Below are positions 55,826 to 63,560 of a stretch of 64,000 nucleotides of DNA, in pieces. The notes beneath the pieces are model-generated. The model did no database searches and was not told the origin of the DNA. It saw nothing but the letters and a program-made list of their open reading frames with translations. Position numbers and translations under genes: made by a program. The stretch covers positions 35,656 to 99,655 of the forward strand of contig JAZRPZ010000088.1 in the NCBI GenBank assembly GCA_045649485.1, in the 5' to 3' direction. Positions within the stretch are counted from its first letter, which is position 1. Each line of letters begins with the position of its first letter. The stretch comes from RUG11247 sp045649485. Lineage in GTDB: Bacteria > Bacillota > Clostridia > Christensenellales > Aristaeellaceae.

Positions 55826-58219
55826 ATGGAACGCAAGGTAATAAGGCTCAGTAAGGGCTATAAATTCAAGCTTTTCGAATCCGGCGCGGCAGATGCTGCG
55901 GTATTTGCCACGGATTTTGACGACAGCAGCTGGGAATCCGTGCGCGTGCCCCATGACTGGGCCGCTGCCGGCGAATTCAGCGAGTTTAATGACCCTTCTT
56001 ATAATACTGCAGTGGACTACGGTATAACTCATCAGATCAGGCACAGCGGACGCACCGGCGCGCTGCCTATCGTGGGCAGCGGCGTGTACCGCCTGTGGCT
56101 GGATATCCCGGAGACTTCCTGCGGCAAGCGTATATTTGTGGAATTTGATGGTGTGATGTGGGAATCCGATATCTATCTGAATGGTGAAAAGCTGCATCAC
56201 AATCACTTCGGCTACCGTTCCTTCAGCGTGGAGCTCACTTCTCATGTGCGCTTTGGTGAAAAGAATCTGCTGGCTGTGGCGGCGCATGTGTTTGAAGATT
56301 GTTCCCGCTGGTATCCCGGCGCAGGTATCTTCCGCAATGTATATCTGGTGGAGAAGGCACAGGAACATATCCGCTACAACGGCGTATGGGTGCGCCAGCT
56401 GGAGGCAGTTGAAGGACAGCACGCAACCTTCCTGCTGACCGTGGATTACGAGGGTGAAGAGACCGTATCCATGGAAGCAGATATCATTTCTCCCAACGGC
56501 ACGAAGGCTGTGGAAGTAAAGCACGGCACCTACGACGGCGAGCTTTCGGATATATTCATGATACCCGAGGTGCAGCTGTGGGATATCGGTTCGCCGAAGC
56601 TGTATACCGCAAATGTACGGCTTTTGAATGCGGCAGGGGAGACCGTGGACAATGTAAGCGTACGCTTCGGTGCAAGAAACATCGAGTTCACTGTGGAGAA
56701 CGGCTTCTTTATCAACGGTCGTCATGTGAAGCTGAACGGCGTGTGCAACCATCACGACCTGGGCTCCATCGGTGCTGCGGTGAATGTTGCCGCACTGCGC
56801 CGTCAGCTGCGCATAATGCAGGAGATGGGCGTAAATTCCATCCGCACTTCTCACAATCCCCCCGCGCCCGAGCTGCTGGACCTGTGCGATGAGCTGGGTC
56901 TTGTGGTGATGGATGAATTCTTCGATGAGTGGAATGTGGCCAAGATCGCAAACGGTTACGCCAAGTATTTCAAGAAGCATGCCGTGGAGGATGCGGAAGC
57001 CATCATTACCCGTGACCGCAATCATCCTTCGGTCATTATGTGGTCTATCGGCAATGAGATCGGTGATCAGCGCACTCCCGAAGGCTGGCGTGCCGCAAAA
57101 CTGCTTTCCGATGTGTGCCGCAGGATGGATCCTACCAGACCGATAACTGCTGCATTTGACAGCAGCTGGCCTGCATTTGAGAATCATCTTGCAGATTTTG
57201 TGGATATCGTAGGTATCAACTACAAGCCCCATCTCTACAGGGAATACAAGGCAAAGCACCCGGGCATGAAGTTTATCGGCACCGAGACTGCCTCCACGAT
57301 TTCTACCCGCGGCGTGTACGACCTGCCCGCGCAGATAGAGATACCTCCGCGCATCCGTGAAGACCTGACGGTTTCCGCTTATGAGATGGAAGCGCCGCCG
57401 TGGGCATATTACATGGAGCGTGAATTCGTGGCGCAGGACGATCTGCCCTATGTGGCGGGCGAATATGTCTGGACGGGTATGGATTACCTGGGCGAGCCGA
57501 CTCCCTATTACACCCAGTGGCCTGCACGCAGTTCCTATTTTGGCGCGGTGGATATTGCCGGACTGCCCAAAAACCGTTTCTATGGCTACAAAGCCCGCTG
57601 GACTGATGAAGACGTGCTGCACATATTCCCCCATTGGAATTGGGAAGGATATGAAGGCAAGAACGTGCCCGTACACGTATATGCGAGCTACAAATATGCG
57701 GAAGTCGAGCTGTTTGTGAACGGCGTATCTCAGGGCAGGCGCAGTTTCGACCCCACTGGAGAGATCGAGCGCTACCGCCTTATCTGGAATGACGTTGTCT
57801 ACGCTCCCGGTGAGGTGAAAGCCGTTGCATACGATGCGGAAGGCAATGCCGTGAACACAGCATATGTACGCACTGCAGGAAAGGCATGCGGAATCAGGCT
57901 CAGCGCTGACCGCTGCGTTATCGGCGCAGACGGCGAGGACCTTGCGTATATCACCGCAGCCATCGTGGATGAAAACGGCACAGTCTGCCCGAAGGCTGAC
58001 AACAGGCTGTTCTTCTCCGCCGAAGGCGCTGCCGAAGTCATCACCACCGATGCAGGCGACCCCCGCGAGACCGAAAGCTTTGCACGTGCCGATAAGAAGG
58101 CGCTTGCGGGCATGCTGGTGTGCTGCGTGCGCTCTGTTGAAGGCATGAGCGGCAGCATTAAGATAACCGCAAAGGCGGACGGTCTGGAAGATGCCGTGAT
58201 CGAACTTAAGGCTGAATGA
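55826..58219 (+). CDS. GH2 family beta-galactosidase-like enzyme
   Basis: A 797-residue cytoplasmic glycosidase. Order: sugar-binding jelly roll (1-195, starting WESVRVPHDW and VGSGVYRLWLDIPE), Ig-like domain (about 200-290), TIM barrel (about 290-600), DUF4982-like domain (HIFPHWNWEGYEGKNVPV), and a C-terminal Ig-like domain. The acid/base is E411 in WSIGNEIGD and the nucleophile E487 in IGTETAS. NHHDLGSIGAAVN and RTSHNPPAPELLDLCDELG are GH2 signatures. The N-x-K motif of beta-glucuronidases is not apparent, so a galactosidase or related activity is favoured. ATG 55826 follows AAAAGGAGAC. It is in the uxaC operon. Confidence 0.93.
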   Translation: MERKVIRLSKGYKFKLFESGAADAAVFATDFDDSSWESVRVPHDWAAAGEFSEFNDPSYNTAVDYGITHQIRHSGRTGALPIVGSGVYRLWLDIPETSCGKRIFVEFDGVMWESDIYLNGEKLHHNHFGYRSFSVELTSHVRFGEKNLLAVAAHVFEDCSRWYPGAGIFRNVYLVEKAQEHIRYNGVWVRQLEAVEGQHATFLLTVDYEGEETVSMEADIISPNGTKAVEVKHGTYDGELSDIFMIPEVQLWDIGSPKLYTANVRLLNAAGETVDNVSVRFGARNIEFTVENGFFINGRHVKLNGVCNHHDLGSIGAAVNVAALRRQLRIMQEMGVNSIRTSHNPPAPELLDLCDELGLVVMDEFFDEWNVAKIANGYAKYFKKHAVEDAEAIITRDRNHPSVIMWSIGNEIGDQRTPEGWRAAKLLSDVCRRMDPTRPITAAFDSSWPAFENHLADFVDIVGINYKPHLYREYKAKHPGMKFIGTETASTISTRGVYDLPAQIEIPPRIREDLTVSAYEMEAPPWAYYMEREFVAQDDLPYVAGEYVWTGMDYLGEPTPYYTQWPARSSYFGAVDIAGLPKNRFYGYKARWTDEDVLHIFPHWNWEGYEGKNVPVHVYASYKYAEVELFVNGVSQGRRSFDPTGEIERYRLIWNDVVYAPGEVKAVAYDAEGNAVNTAYVRTAGKACGIRLSADRCVIGADGEDLAYITAAIVDENGTVCPKADNRLFFSAEGAAEVITTDAGDPRETESFARADKKALAGMLVCCVRSVEGMSGSIKITAKADGLEDAVIELKAE

Positions 58220-58228
58220 TATAAATAA

Positions 58229-58274
58229 ACATCCCCCCGCTTATCAAATGTGTCTGATAAGCGGGGGGATGTCT
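58229..58274. terminator. Bidirectional terminator after GH2
   Basis: ACATCCCCCCGCTTATCA pairs with TGATAAGCGGGGGGATGT; AT-rich on both sides. It also serves the convergent XRE gene. Confidence 0.87.
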
Positions 58275-58283
58275 TATTGCGAA

Positions 58284-58553
58284 TTATATTTTCAGACCGC
58301 TTTCGTCTGTGAGACCGCACAGCCAATCCATGGAGACGTGCAGTGCTTTTGCAAGCATTACAAGTTCAGCGTCGCATACGTGGCGCTTATTATTTTCTAT
58401 CTTTGAAATCATTACGGTGGTGATTTCCATTCCAAGCAGATTAATCTCACGTGCTAAGTCTTCTTGCTTCATCATTGGTTTCTGAAGTGCACGCCCGAGT
58501 TTGACACGTTCGCCACAGATATTTCCGCGAACAAGAAACAAGTTTCGATTCAT
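58284..58553 (-). CDS. XRE family helix-turn-helix regulator
   Basis: An 89-residue DNA-binding protein. The HTH spans about residues 15-75: GRALQKPMMKQEDLAREINL, then VMISKIENNKRHVCDAELVMLAKALHVSMDWL, the Cro/C1 signature (S-K-I-E-N-x-K-R ... L-A-x-A-L-x-V). No other domain. ATG 58553 follows GAGGTATC. Base composition is more AT-rich than the neighbours. It is divergent from a SLOG-like gene; ACGGTGG repeats in the shared intergenic region may be its operators. Confidence 0.9.
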   Translation of the reverse strand: MNRNLFLVRGNICGERVKLGRALQKPMMKQEDLAREINLLGMEITTVMISKIENNKRHVCDAELVMLAKALHVSMDWLCGLTDESGLKI

Positions 58554-58600
58554 ATATGATACCTCGTAGTTTTCACGGTGGATATTTTTTATCTTGTTTC

Positions 58601-58628
58601 TTGATTTTATTCATATAATAGATATAAT
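58601..58628 (+). promoter_or_regulatory. Promoter of the SLOG-like gene with flanking ACGGTGG repeats
   Basis: TTGATT (58601-58606), 16-base spacer, TATAAT (58623-58628). The heptamer ACGGTGG occurs at 58575-58581 and 58636-58642, on both sides of the promoter, and again inside the XRE gene at 58414-58420. Confidence 0.5.
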
Positions 58629-58677
58629 TGTGATTACGGTGGAAATAAAATTACCATACTAGAAAGTAGGCGATGTT

Positions 58678-59136
58678 TTGTACAGGACGTGCTTTCTGAT
58701 AGGCAATCACGATGCGGGAGCTGAGATATATCCTGTGCTGTATGCGGAAATAGAGCGGCACATTCTGGAATACGATGTGCGGGAATTTTTCGTCGGCTGC
58801 TATGGTAAGTTCGACAGCCTTGCCGCCCGTGCCGTAAACGAAGCGCGGATATGTTTTGATGAAATCAGACTTACGCTTGTCATGCATTACCTGAACAGGG
58901 AAAAATACGACAGCATAATGCATATGTTTACCGACAGTATTTTTCCGGATGGTCTTGAGAAAGTACACCCCAGATATGCCATTACCAAAGGCAATCGGAT
59001 GATGGTGGATAAGGCAGATTATCTTATAGCTTATGCGAGGTATACTGCCGGGAACACGGGCAGACTGCTGGAATATGCAGGAAGGCGTGAAAAGCGGAAC
59101 CTGATAAAGATCACAAAAATTGCGGATACAGAATAA
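58678..59136 (+). CDS. SLOG-superfamily (DUF1273-like) protein
   Basis: A 152-residue Rossmann-like protein. CFLIGNHDAGAEIYPVLYAEIE is the degenerate G-x-R/H-D nucleotide-binding start of SLOG/YspA-like proteins; FFVGCYGKFDSLAARAV holds the G-x-x-G-x-D/F-x-x-A motif; and ITKGNRMMVDKADYLIAY is the R-N-x-x-M-V-x-x-x-D strand. The family is related to LOG/DprA and binds nucleotides or nucleic acids; specific role unknown. The start is TTG 58678; no ATG or GTG is available in frame before a stop. It lies divergent from an XRE regulator in an AT-richer patch. Confidence 0.8.
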   Translation: MYRTCFLIGNHDAGAEIYPVLYAEIERHILEYDVREFFVGCYGKFDSLAARAVNEARICFDEIRLTLVMHYLNREKYDSIMHMFTDSIFPDGLEKVHPRYAITKGNRMMVDKADYLIAYARYTAGNTGRLLEYAGRREKRNLIKITKIADTE

Positions 59137-59171
59137 GCTCTCCGGAACCGGTGTTCCGGAGAGCTTTGTTT
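59135..59171. terminator. Terminator between the SLOG-like and NUDIX genes
   Basis: AAGCTCTCCGGAAC-CGGT-GTTCCGGAGAGCTT is a perfect 14-base stem with T-rich flank on the plus strand; it overlaps the last base of the SLOG stop codon and serves the convergent NUDIX gene too. Confidence 0.88.
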
Positions 59172-59637
59172 ATCTGATGTTTTTGCCGTCCAGCCATGCG
59201 CCGGCGAGATGTTCGCCTTCATACATGAGCTTCAGCGAGAAGAAGGGGGAGGGTTCGGCGATGAGATCGAGAAAGATCCTGTCACCTTCCCACATGGGCA
59301 GCTTCATGAGGTCTTCTTTGGAGATCCATTCAAGCACGCCCTCATCGCATTCCTTTATATCGCCGGTAAACCCTGAGGCGGTAAAAAGATGCATGAATTC
59401 GCCTTCCCATTTATCGGAAACGAAGGTCACGATGCCGCGGTAGGTATAATCTGTAAGAGTAAGGCCGGTCTCTTCGAGAACTTCGCGGGTGACGCAGTCC
59501 TCGGGGCTTTCGCCTTCTTCGAATCTGCCGCCTACGCCTATCCACTTATCCTTGTTGGCATCCTTTTCCTTCTTTACCCGATGGAGCATCAGGTATCTGC
59601 CATCCTTTTCTATATAGCAGAGAGAGGATGAGATCAT
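59170..59637 (-). CDS. NUDIX hydrolase (8-oxo-dGTP diphosphatase-like)
   Basis: A 155-residue pyrophosphohydrolase. The Nudix box is complete: G-x5-E-x7-REVLEETGL within GRFEEGESPEDCVTREVLEE (residues about 37-60). The YLMLHRVKKEKD start and KWIGVGGRFEEGE resemble MutT/YjhB-type 8-oxo-dGTP diphosphatases. ATG 59637 lies 1 base after the GH38 stop, so it is translated with that gene; its ribosome binding site (GATCACGGAGTGG) lies in the end of GH38. Why a nucleotide-cleaning enzyme is tied to a mannosidase is unclear. Confidence 0.93.
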   Translation of the reverse strand: MISSSLCYIEKDGRYLMLHRVKKEKDANKDKWIGVGGRFEEGESPEDCVTREVLEETGLTLTDYTYRGIVTFVSDKWEGEFMHLFTASGFTGDIKECDEGVLEWISKEDLMKLPMWEGDRIFLDLIAEPSPFFSLKLMYEGEHLAGAWLDGKNIR

Positions 59638-59638
59638 A

Positions 59639-62122
59639 TTACCACTCCGTGATCATGACTTCCTTAACGGGAGCAGCTGCATCATCGGGGATGAATACGG
59701 TCTTGATATCGATGGGAGAGAGCTCCACTTCGATAGTGCGGCCGAACATGGGCGCCTCGATAACTGCCTTGGTGGCGATGCCGGCGGTCTCGTTGAGGCG
59801 GATGATGTAGCCATTGTTGTCCTCGGCACGCTTCAGAGCGCCGACGGAAACGTTTTCAGCGCTGACCTTCAGACCCTCGTAAGAGGTGGGCAGCTTGCCC
59901 TCGTGGTAGGTCTCAATGACCCAGGGCAGTGCGCGGTTGAATACCTCGCCGCGGCGGGCAAAGTTTGCCTTCTTCCAGCAGCCGGCGTAGGGTACGATGG
60001 CGTACTTGAATTCCTGCACGCCCATGTCTGCGAAGGGGCACTGCTCATCACGGGTGTTCTGGCCGTAGTGGTCGGCAAATACGGAGGTATTTGCGACAGT
60101 GAGCCTGATCTCGCCGTTTTCGCAGGAGAAGGAGTACTTGCCGTTGTTCAGGAGGCCGATGCCGCCTTCTTCTCCGCCCAGAGCCATCCAGCGGTGGCCG
60201 GTCTCTTCTGCGCCGTCACATACGCGCTCGATGAAGCCGTAGGAGATCTCGGCACGGGATACGGGATCATTTGCCGCAACGGGGAAGCACAGCTTGACCA
60301 TGCGGAACTTCTCCTGCATGTCGAGCTCAACATCAACCTCAAGCTGGTCTGCGCCGGCGTACAGGGTGTAGTACTGCTTCATGGTGGAGCCCAGTACCTT
60401 GGTGGTCACCTGCAGCTTTGCACGGACGGGGCCCTTCTCCAGCACGGTGAACCTGGCATCTGCGAAGGATTCCTTTTCCTTGTCGAACTTGAAGACCATG
60501 TGTGCCCAGGTGTCAACGTGCTCGATATCGATGAGCTTTACATCTGCGGGAGCCTTCAGGGTCTCGTATCCGGTCTCCTTGGAAACGATGCTTACGATAG
60601 CGCCGGTGTCCTTGTCGAACTTAACGGCGATCTTCTCGTTTTCGATGGAGGTCTCGGTGATGACGAGGCCGGTGGAAGCGGCCTTCTCGTCGGAGGTATC
60701 TTCGGGAGTGCGGATCTTGCGGGTATCGCGGTGGGATGCCTCGCCCTTTTCGGCCAGGTATGCCCAGTAGAGCTTATAGCCCAGAGCGGGTACCTTGGCG
60801 GTGAATACGCTGTCCCACTTGTCGTCGCCGTTGGTGCGGCTGGCGCGTACGGTCTGAACGGGAACATCGTTGTCCTTATCGTCGGTTACATAGGCTACTG
60901 CGCCGAACAGCTGCACGGGGCATTCTGCCTCGAAGGGATGGGGGTTGAAGATAACGATGGGGGTGCCCAGACCATCCAGCTCCCACAGAGCGAAGTGGCT
61001 TTCCTTGCTGCGCAGTCTGCCGGGGATGCTGCAAACGGTGTCGACTTCCCAGGAGATCTTCTGCAGGGCTGCGTTCTCCTCGCGTGCGGCGATGGAGAGA
61101 GCCTCGTTCATCTGCTGGTTGGCATCGTCGTATGCTTCCTTGATGGAGCAGCCGCAGAGGACATCGTGGAAGTGGTTGAACATCAGGTTCTGCCATGCCT
61201 GGTTCAGGGGCTTGCCAACGTGACCGGTGAGCACGCCGGACAGGGCATCGAAGAATTCGCAGCGGATGAGAGCGTTCTCAACGCGGCGGTTGAGCATCTT
61301 GATCATGGAAGTTGCGGAATAGCAGCCGCTGGCATGATGCTGCAGCTCGTTCTTCCATTCGGGCAGTTCAACGCCCATTTCCTTGATCTCGTTGAAATAG
61401 GTATCGGGATCGGAGAACTTGATCTTTACGCCTTCATCCATCAGCTTGTGGATGGAAGCGATGTTCTTGATGGTGGGTCCGCCGCCGTGGTTGCCTACGC
61501 CGTAGAAGCACATGATGGGGTAGCCCTTTTCGGCTTCCATATCCAGTGCGCGCTGTACGTCGTTCTCAATGGTGCCGAAGCTGGATTCATAGCTGTCGAT
61601 GATGCGGAATGCATTCACAGCAGTGCCTTCGGGAGAGATCCACTTGAAGAGGGGATAGGGGATATCGCCGTTCTCATGCTTGCCGGGACGCAGGAAAACA
61701 TAATTGTCGATACCGGCGCGCTTGAAGATGGCGGGCAGCATTGCGGAATGACCGAAGGAGTCAACGTTGTAGCCGGTCTTTACGGTCACGCCCAGCTTCT
61801 CCTTGAAATAGCGCTGGGAATACAGCATATGGCGGGCGAAGCTTTCGCCGGAGGGCATGTTGCAGTCGGGCTGGATCCACATGCCGCCTGCTACCTTCCA
61901 GCGGCCTTCAGCGACGCGCTGCTGGATCTTTTTGAACATGCCGGGTGCATTTTCTTCAACCCAGCGGTAGTAATCTGCACAGGCGCAGGTGAATACGAAA
62001 TCGTCGGACTCATCCAGACGGTCCAGTGCGGACTGGAAGGTTGCCTTTACTTCCTGATAGCCTTCACGCCACTGCCACAGCCAGACAGGGTCGATATGGG
62101 CATTACCGATCATATGAATCAT
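59639..62122 (-). CDS. GH38 family alpha-mannosidase
   Basis: An 827-residue cytoplasmic zinc-dependent alpha-mannosidase. NAHIDPVWLW gives the zinc ligands H9 and D11; GGMWIQPDCNMPSGESFAR is the conserved second strand; GYNVDSFGHS holds the nucleophile D121, and YGVGNHGGGPT another substrate loop. A helical bundle (about 250-370) and beta-sandwich domains (about 380-827) complete the fold. It would release mannose from imported N-glycan or mannan oligosaccharides. Start at 62122, with AAGGAGCTG upstream. It is followed by NUDIX in the same operon. Confidence 0.94.
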   Translation of the reverse strand: MIHMIGNAHIDPVWLWQWREGYQEVKATFQSALDRLDESDDFVFTCACADYYRWVEENAPGMFKKIQQRVAEGRWKVAGGMWIQPDCNMPSGESFARHMLYSQRYFKEKLGVTVKTGYNVDSFGHSAMLPAIFKRAGIDNYVFLRPGKHENGDIPYPLFKWISPEGTAVNAFRIIDSYESSFGTIENDVQRALDMEAEKGYPIMCFYGVGNHGGGPTIKNIASIHKLMDEGVKIKFSDPDTYFNEIKEMGVELPEWKNELQHHASGCYSATSMIKMLNRRVENALIRCEFFDALSGVLTGHVGKPLNQAWQNLMFNHFHDVLCGCSIKEAYDDANQQMNEALSIAAREENAALQKISWEVDTVCSIPGRLRSKESHFALWELDGLGTPIVIFNPHPFEAECPVQLFGAVAYVTDDKDNDVPVQTVRASRTNGDDKWDSVFTAKVPALGYKLYWAYLAEKGEASHRDTRKIRTPEDTSDEKAASTGLVITETSIENEKIAVKFDKDTGAIVSIVSKETGYETLKAPADVKLIDIEHVDTWAHMVFKFDKEKESFADARFTVLEKGPVRAKLQVTTKVLGSTMKQYYTLYAGADQLEVDVELDMQEKFRMVKLCFPVAANDPVSRAEISYGFIERVCDGAEETGHRWMALGGEEGGIGLLNNGKYSFSCENGEIRLTVANTSVFADHYGQNTRDEQCPFADMGVQEFKYAIVPYAGCWKKANFARRGEVFNRALPWVIETYHEGKLPTSYEGLKVSAENVSVGALKRAEDNNGYIIRLNETAGIATKAVIEAPMFGRTIEVELSPIDIKTVFIPDDAAAPVKEVMITEW

Positions 62123-62173
62123 GATATTTCAGCTCCTTATTGTTTTTGTTGCGGAGTTTTCATACGTATCATC

Positions 62174-62202
62174 AGTATAACCGCGCAGCGGAAAAGTGTC
62201 AA
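62174..62202 (-). promoter_or_regulatory. Promoter of the GH38-NUDIX operon
   Basis: On the minus strand TTGACA (62197-62202), 17-base spacer, TATACT (62174-62179), about 52 bases upstream of the ATG. Confidence 0.68.
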
Positions 62203-62225
62203 CATCGTTTGATGATTTATGGCAC

Positions 62226-62256
62226 AAAAAAGCCTCCCTTCACGAAGAAGGAAGGC
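62226..62256 (-). terminator. Terminator of the YgjV-like gene
   Basis: On the minus strand GCCTTCCTTC pairs with GAAGGGAGGC (one mismatch), followed by TTTTTT. Confidence 0.8.
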
Positions 62257-62262
62257 ATTTGG

Positions 62263-62796
62263 TCACTTTGCCTCGGAAGAAGCGAGACCCTTCTTTATAT
62301 ATACAATAATGCCGATGATGGCGGAGATGATGGCAACGGACTCATAAACGGTGCCCCACCAGGAGCCCACCATGATATCGTAAACCAGCACCAGAGAAGA
62401 GGTGAGCAGGATGCTCTTGCGGATATTCTGTGCGCCGAAGAAGTACATGGCAAAGGAGCTTATCGCCATGGAGGAGATGTAGAAAAGGTCCTGATAGCCC
62501 TGCCAGGTGAGGAAGCCAACGGTGAGCATCGCGGCGGAGAAGACTACGGGGGTGACCCAGGTGGAGAGCCACTTCTTGTCCTTGTGATAGTATGCCAGGT
62601 TACGCACAGCGCCGATGGTGTTGAGGCTGAAGCCTGCCCATGCACCCATGAAGCCGTAGTGCGCGCAGAAGGCGAGGGTGGTGGCTATCTGCACGATGAG
62701 CAGGGACTTGCGCTTGTGCATCTGGAAGGATACGAAGCCCAGAATGATGGCTACGCCGCCCATGATGTTGCTGAGGATTACTGCGATATTGTCCAT
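62263..62796 (-). CDS. YgjV-like inner membrane protein
   Basis: A 177-residue protein with about six hydrophobic segments and short loops: NIMGGVAIILGFVSFQMHKRKSLL at the start, ATTLAFCAHYGFMGAWAG, then SMAISSFAMYFFG. The FQ-x-x-x-R-K-x-L-L and A-H-x-x-x-LGA/MGA elements match the Imp-YgjV family of uncharacterised inner membrane proteins. I chose ATG 62796 because GAAAGAG lies upstream and longer forms have no ribosome binding site. It is monocistronic. Confidence 0.82.
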   Translation of the reverse strand: MDNIAVILSNIMGGVAIILGFVSFQMHKRKSLLIVQIATTLAFCAHYGFMGAWAGFSLNTIGAVRNLAYYHKDKKWLSTWVTPVVFSAAMLTVGFLTWQGYQDLFYISSMAISSFAMYFFGAQNIRKSILLTSSLVLVYDIMVGSWWGTVYESVAIISAIIGIIVYIKKGLASSEAK

Positions 62797-62866
62797 TGGA
62801 ATCACTCTTTCAAATATATTCTCAGCCATTATACCATATAATCTTGCCGAATGACAGTATTCGGGC

Positions 62867-62895
62867 TTGAAAGATTTACGATGTGGGAATATAAT
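62867..62895 (+). promoter_or_regulatory. Promoter of the GmhA-like gene
   Basis: TTGAAA (62867-62872), 17-base spacer, TATAAT (62890-62895); ATG at 62929 after GAAAGAGG. Confidence 0.62.
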
Positions 62896-62928
62896 CTGTA
62901 TATAAATTAATGAAAGAGGTTTTGAATT

Positions 62929-63486
62929 ATGGCTAATATCCAGCTGGACAAGGCTATTGAAATGATAATCGAATCCTACAAAAACGGCGGCAAGCTGCTG
63001 GTATGCGGCAACGGCGGCAGCGCATCCGACAGCGCGCACATCGTTGGCGAACTGGTAAAGGGCTTCCTGAAGAAGCGTCCCCTGCCCGCAGAATGGTCCG
63101 AGGCGCTGGACGGAGCAAACCTGCAGATGGGTCTGCCCGCAATTGACCTGACCGCACAGGGCGCAGTCATCGCCGCAGTTGTAAACGACCTGGGCGGCGA
63201 ATACATGTATGCCCAGCAGGTAATGGCATACGGCAATCCCGGCGACGTCATCATCGGTATCTCCACCTCCGGCAACGCAAGGAACTGCGAACTGGCGCTG
63301 AAGGCAGCTGCCGTAAAGGGCGTAAAGACCATCGCGCTCACCGGCAAGGGCGGCGGCAAGATGGGCAAGATCGCTGACGTACTGGTAGAGTCCTCCGAAA
63401 CCGAGACCTACAAGGTACAGGAAGAGCACATCAAGCTGTATCACGAACTGTGCGCACGCGTTGAGGCTGCTTTCTTCGAGGTATAA
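62929..63486 (+). CDS. SIS-domain protein, phosphoheptose isomerase (GmhA)-like
   Basis: A 185-residue SIS protein. GGKLLVCGNGGSASDSAHIVGELV (residues about 21-44) is the GmhA phosphate-binding loop and N-GGS-A motif; VIIGISTSGNARN the second serine-rich loop; EEHIKLYHELC the C-terminal His/Glu helix that carries catalytic residues in GmhA. GmhA turns sedoheptulose-7-phosphate into D-glycero-D-manno-heptose-7-phosphate. No other heptose genes are near, so it may serve S-layer or exopolysaccharide heptose, or another phosphosugar. Own promoter and terminator. Confidence 0.9.
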   Translation: MANIQLDKAIEMIIESYKNGGKLLVCGNGGSASDSAHIVGELVKGFLKKRPLPAEWSEALDGANLQMGLPAIDLTAQGAVIAAVVNDLGGEYMYAQQVMAYGNPGDVIIGISTSGNARNCELALKAAAVKGVKTIALTGKGGGKMGKIADVLVESSETETYKVQEEHIKLYHELCARVEAAFFEV

Positions 63487-63489
63487 AAT

Positions 63490-63527
63490 AAAAAACCGGG
63501 CTGCGTTTTGCGGCCCGGTTTTATTTT
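63490..63527. terminator. Terminator after the GmhA-like gene
   Basis: AAAACCGGGCTGC pairs with GCGGCCCGGTTTT over GTTTT, followed by ATTTT; A-rich on the other side, so probably bidirectional. Confidence 0.86.
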
Positions 63528-63560
63528 GGATGCTATAGGGGTTCAATAAATTGGAATTGG

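Noticed and set aside
53993..57676. A 1227-codon open frame on the minus strand opposite uxaC, the cupin and GH2
   Set aside because: It spans three convincing plus-strand genes and their intergenic signals, shows no family motifs, and is a codon-bias shadow (few minus-strand stops opposite GGC/GCC/CTG-rich codons).
59903..62212. A 769-codon plus-strand frame opposite the GH38 gene
   Set aside because: No recognisable motif, begins and ends without expression signals, and mirrors the codon bias of the GH38 gene.
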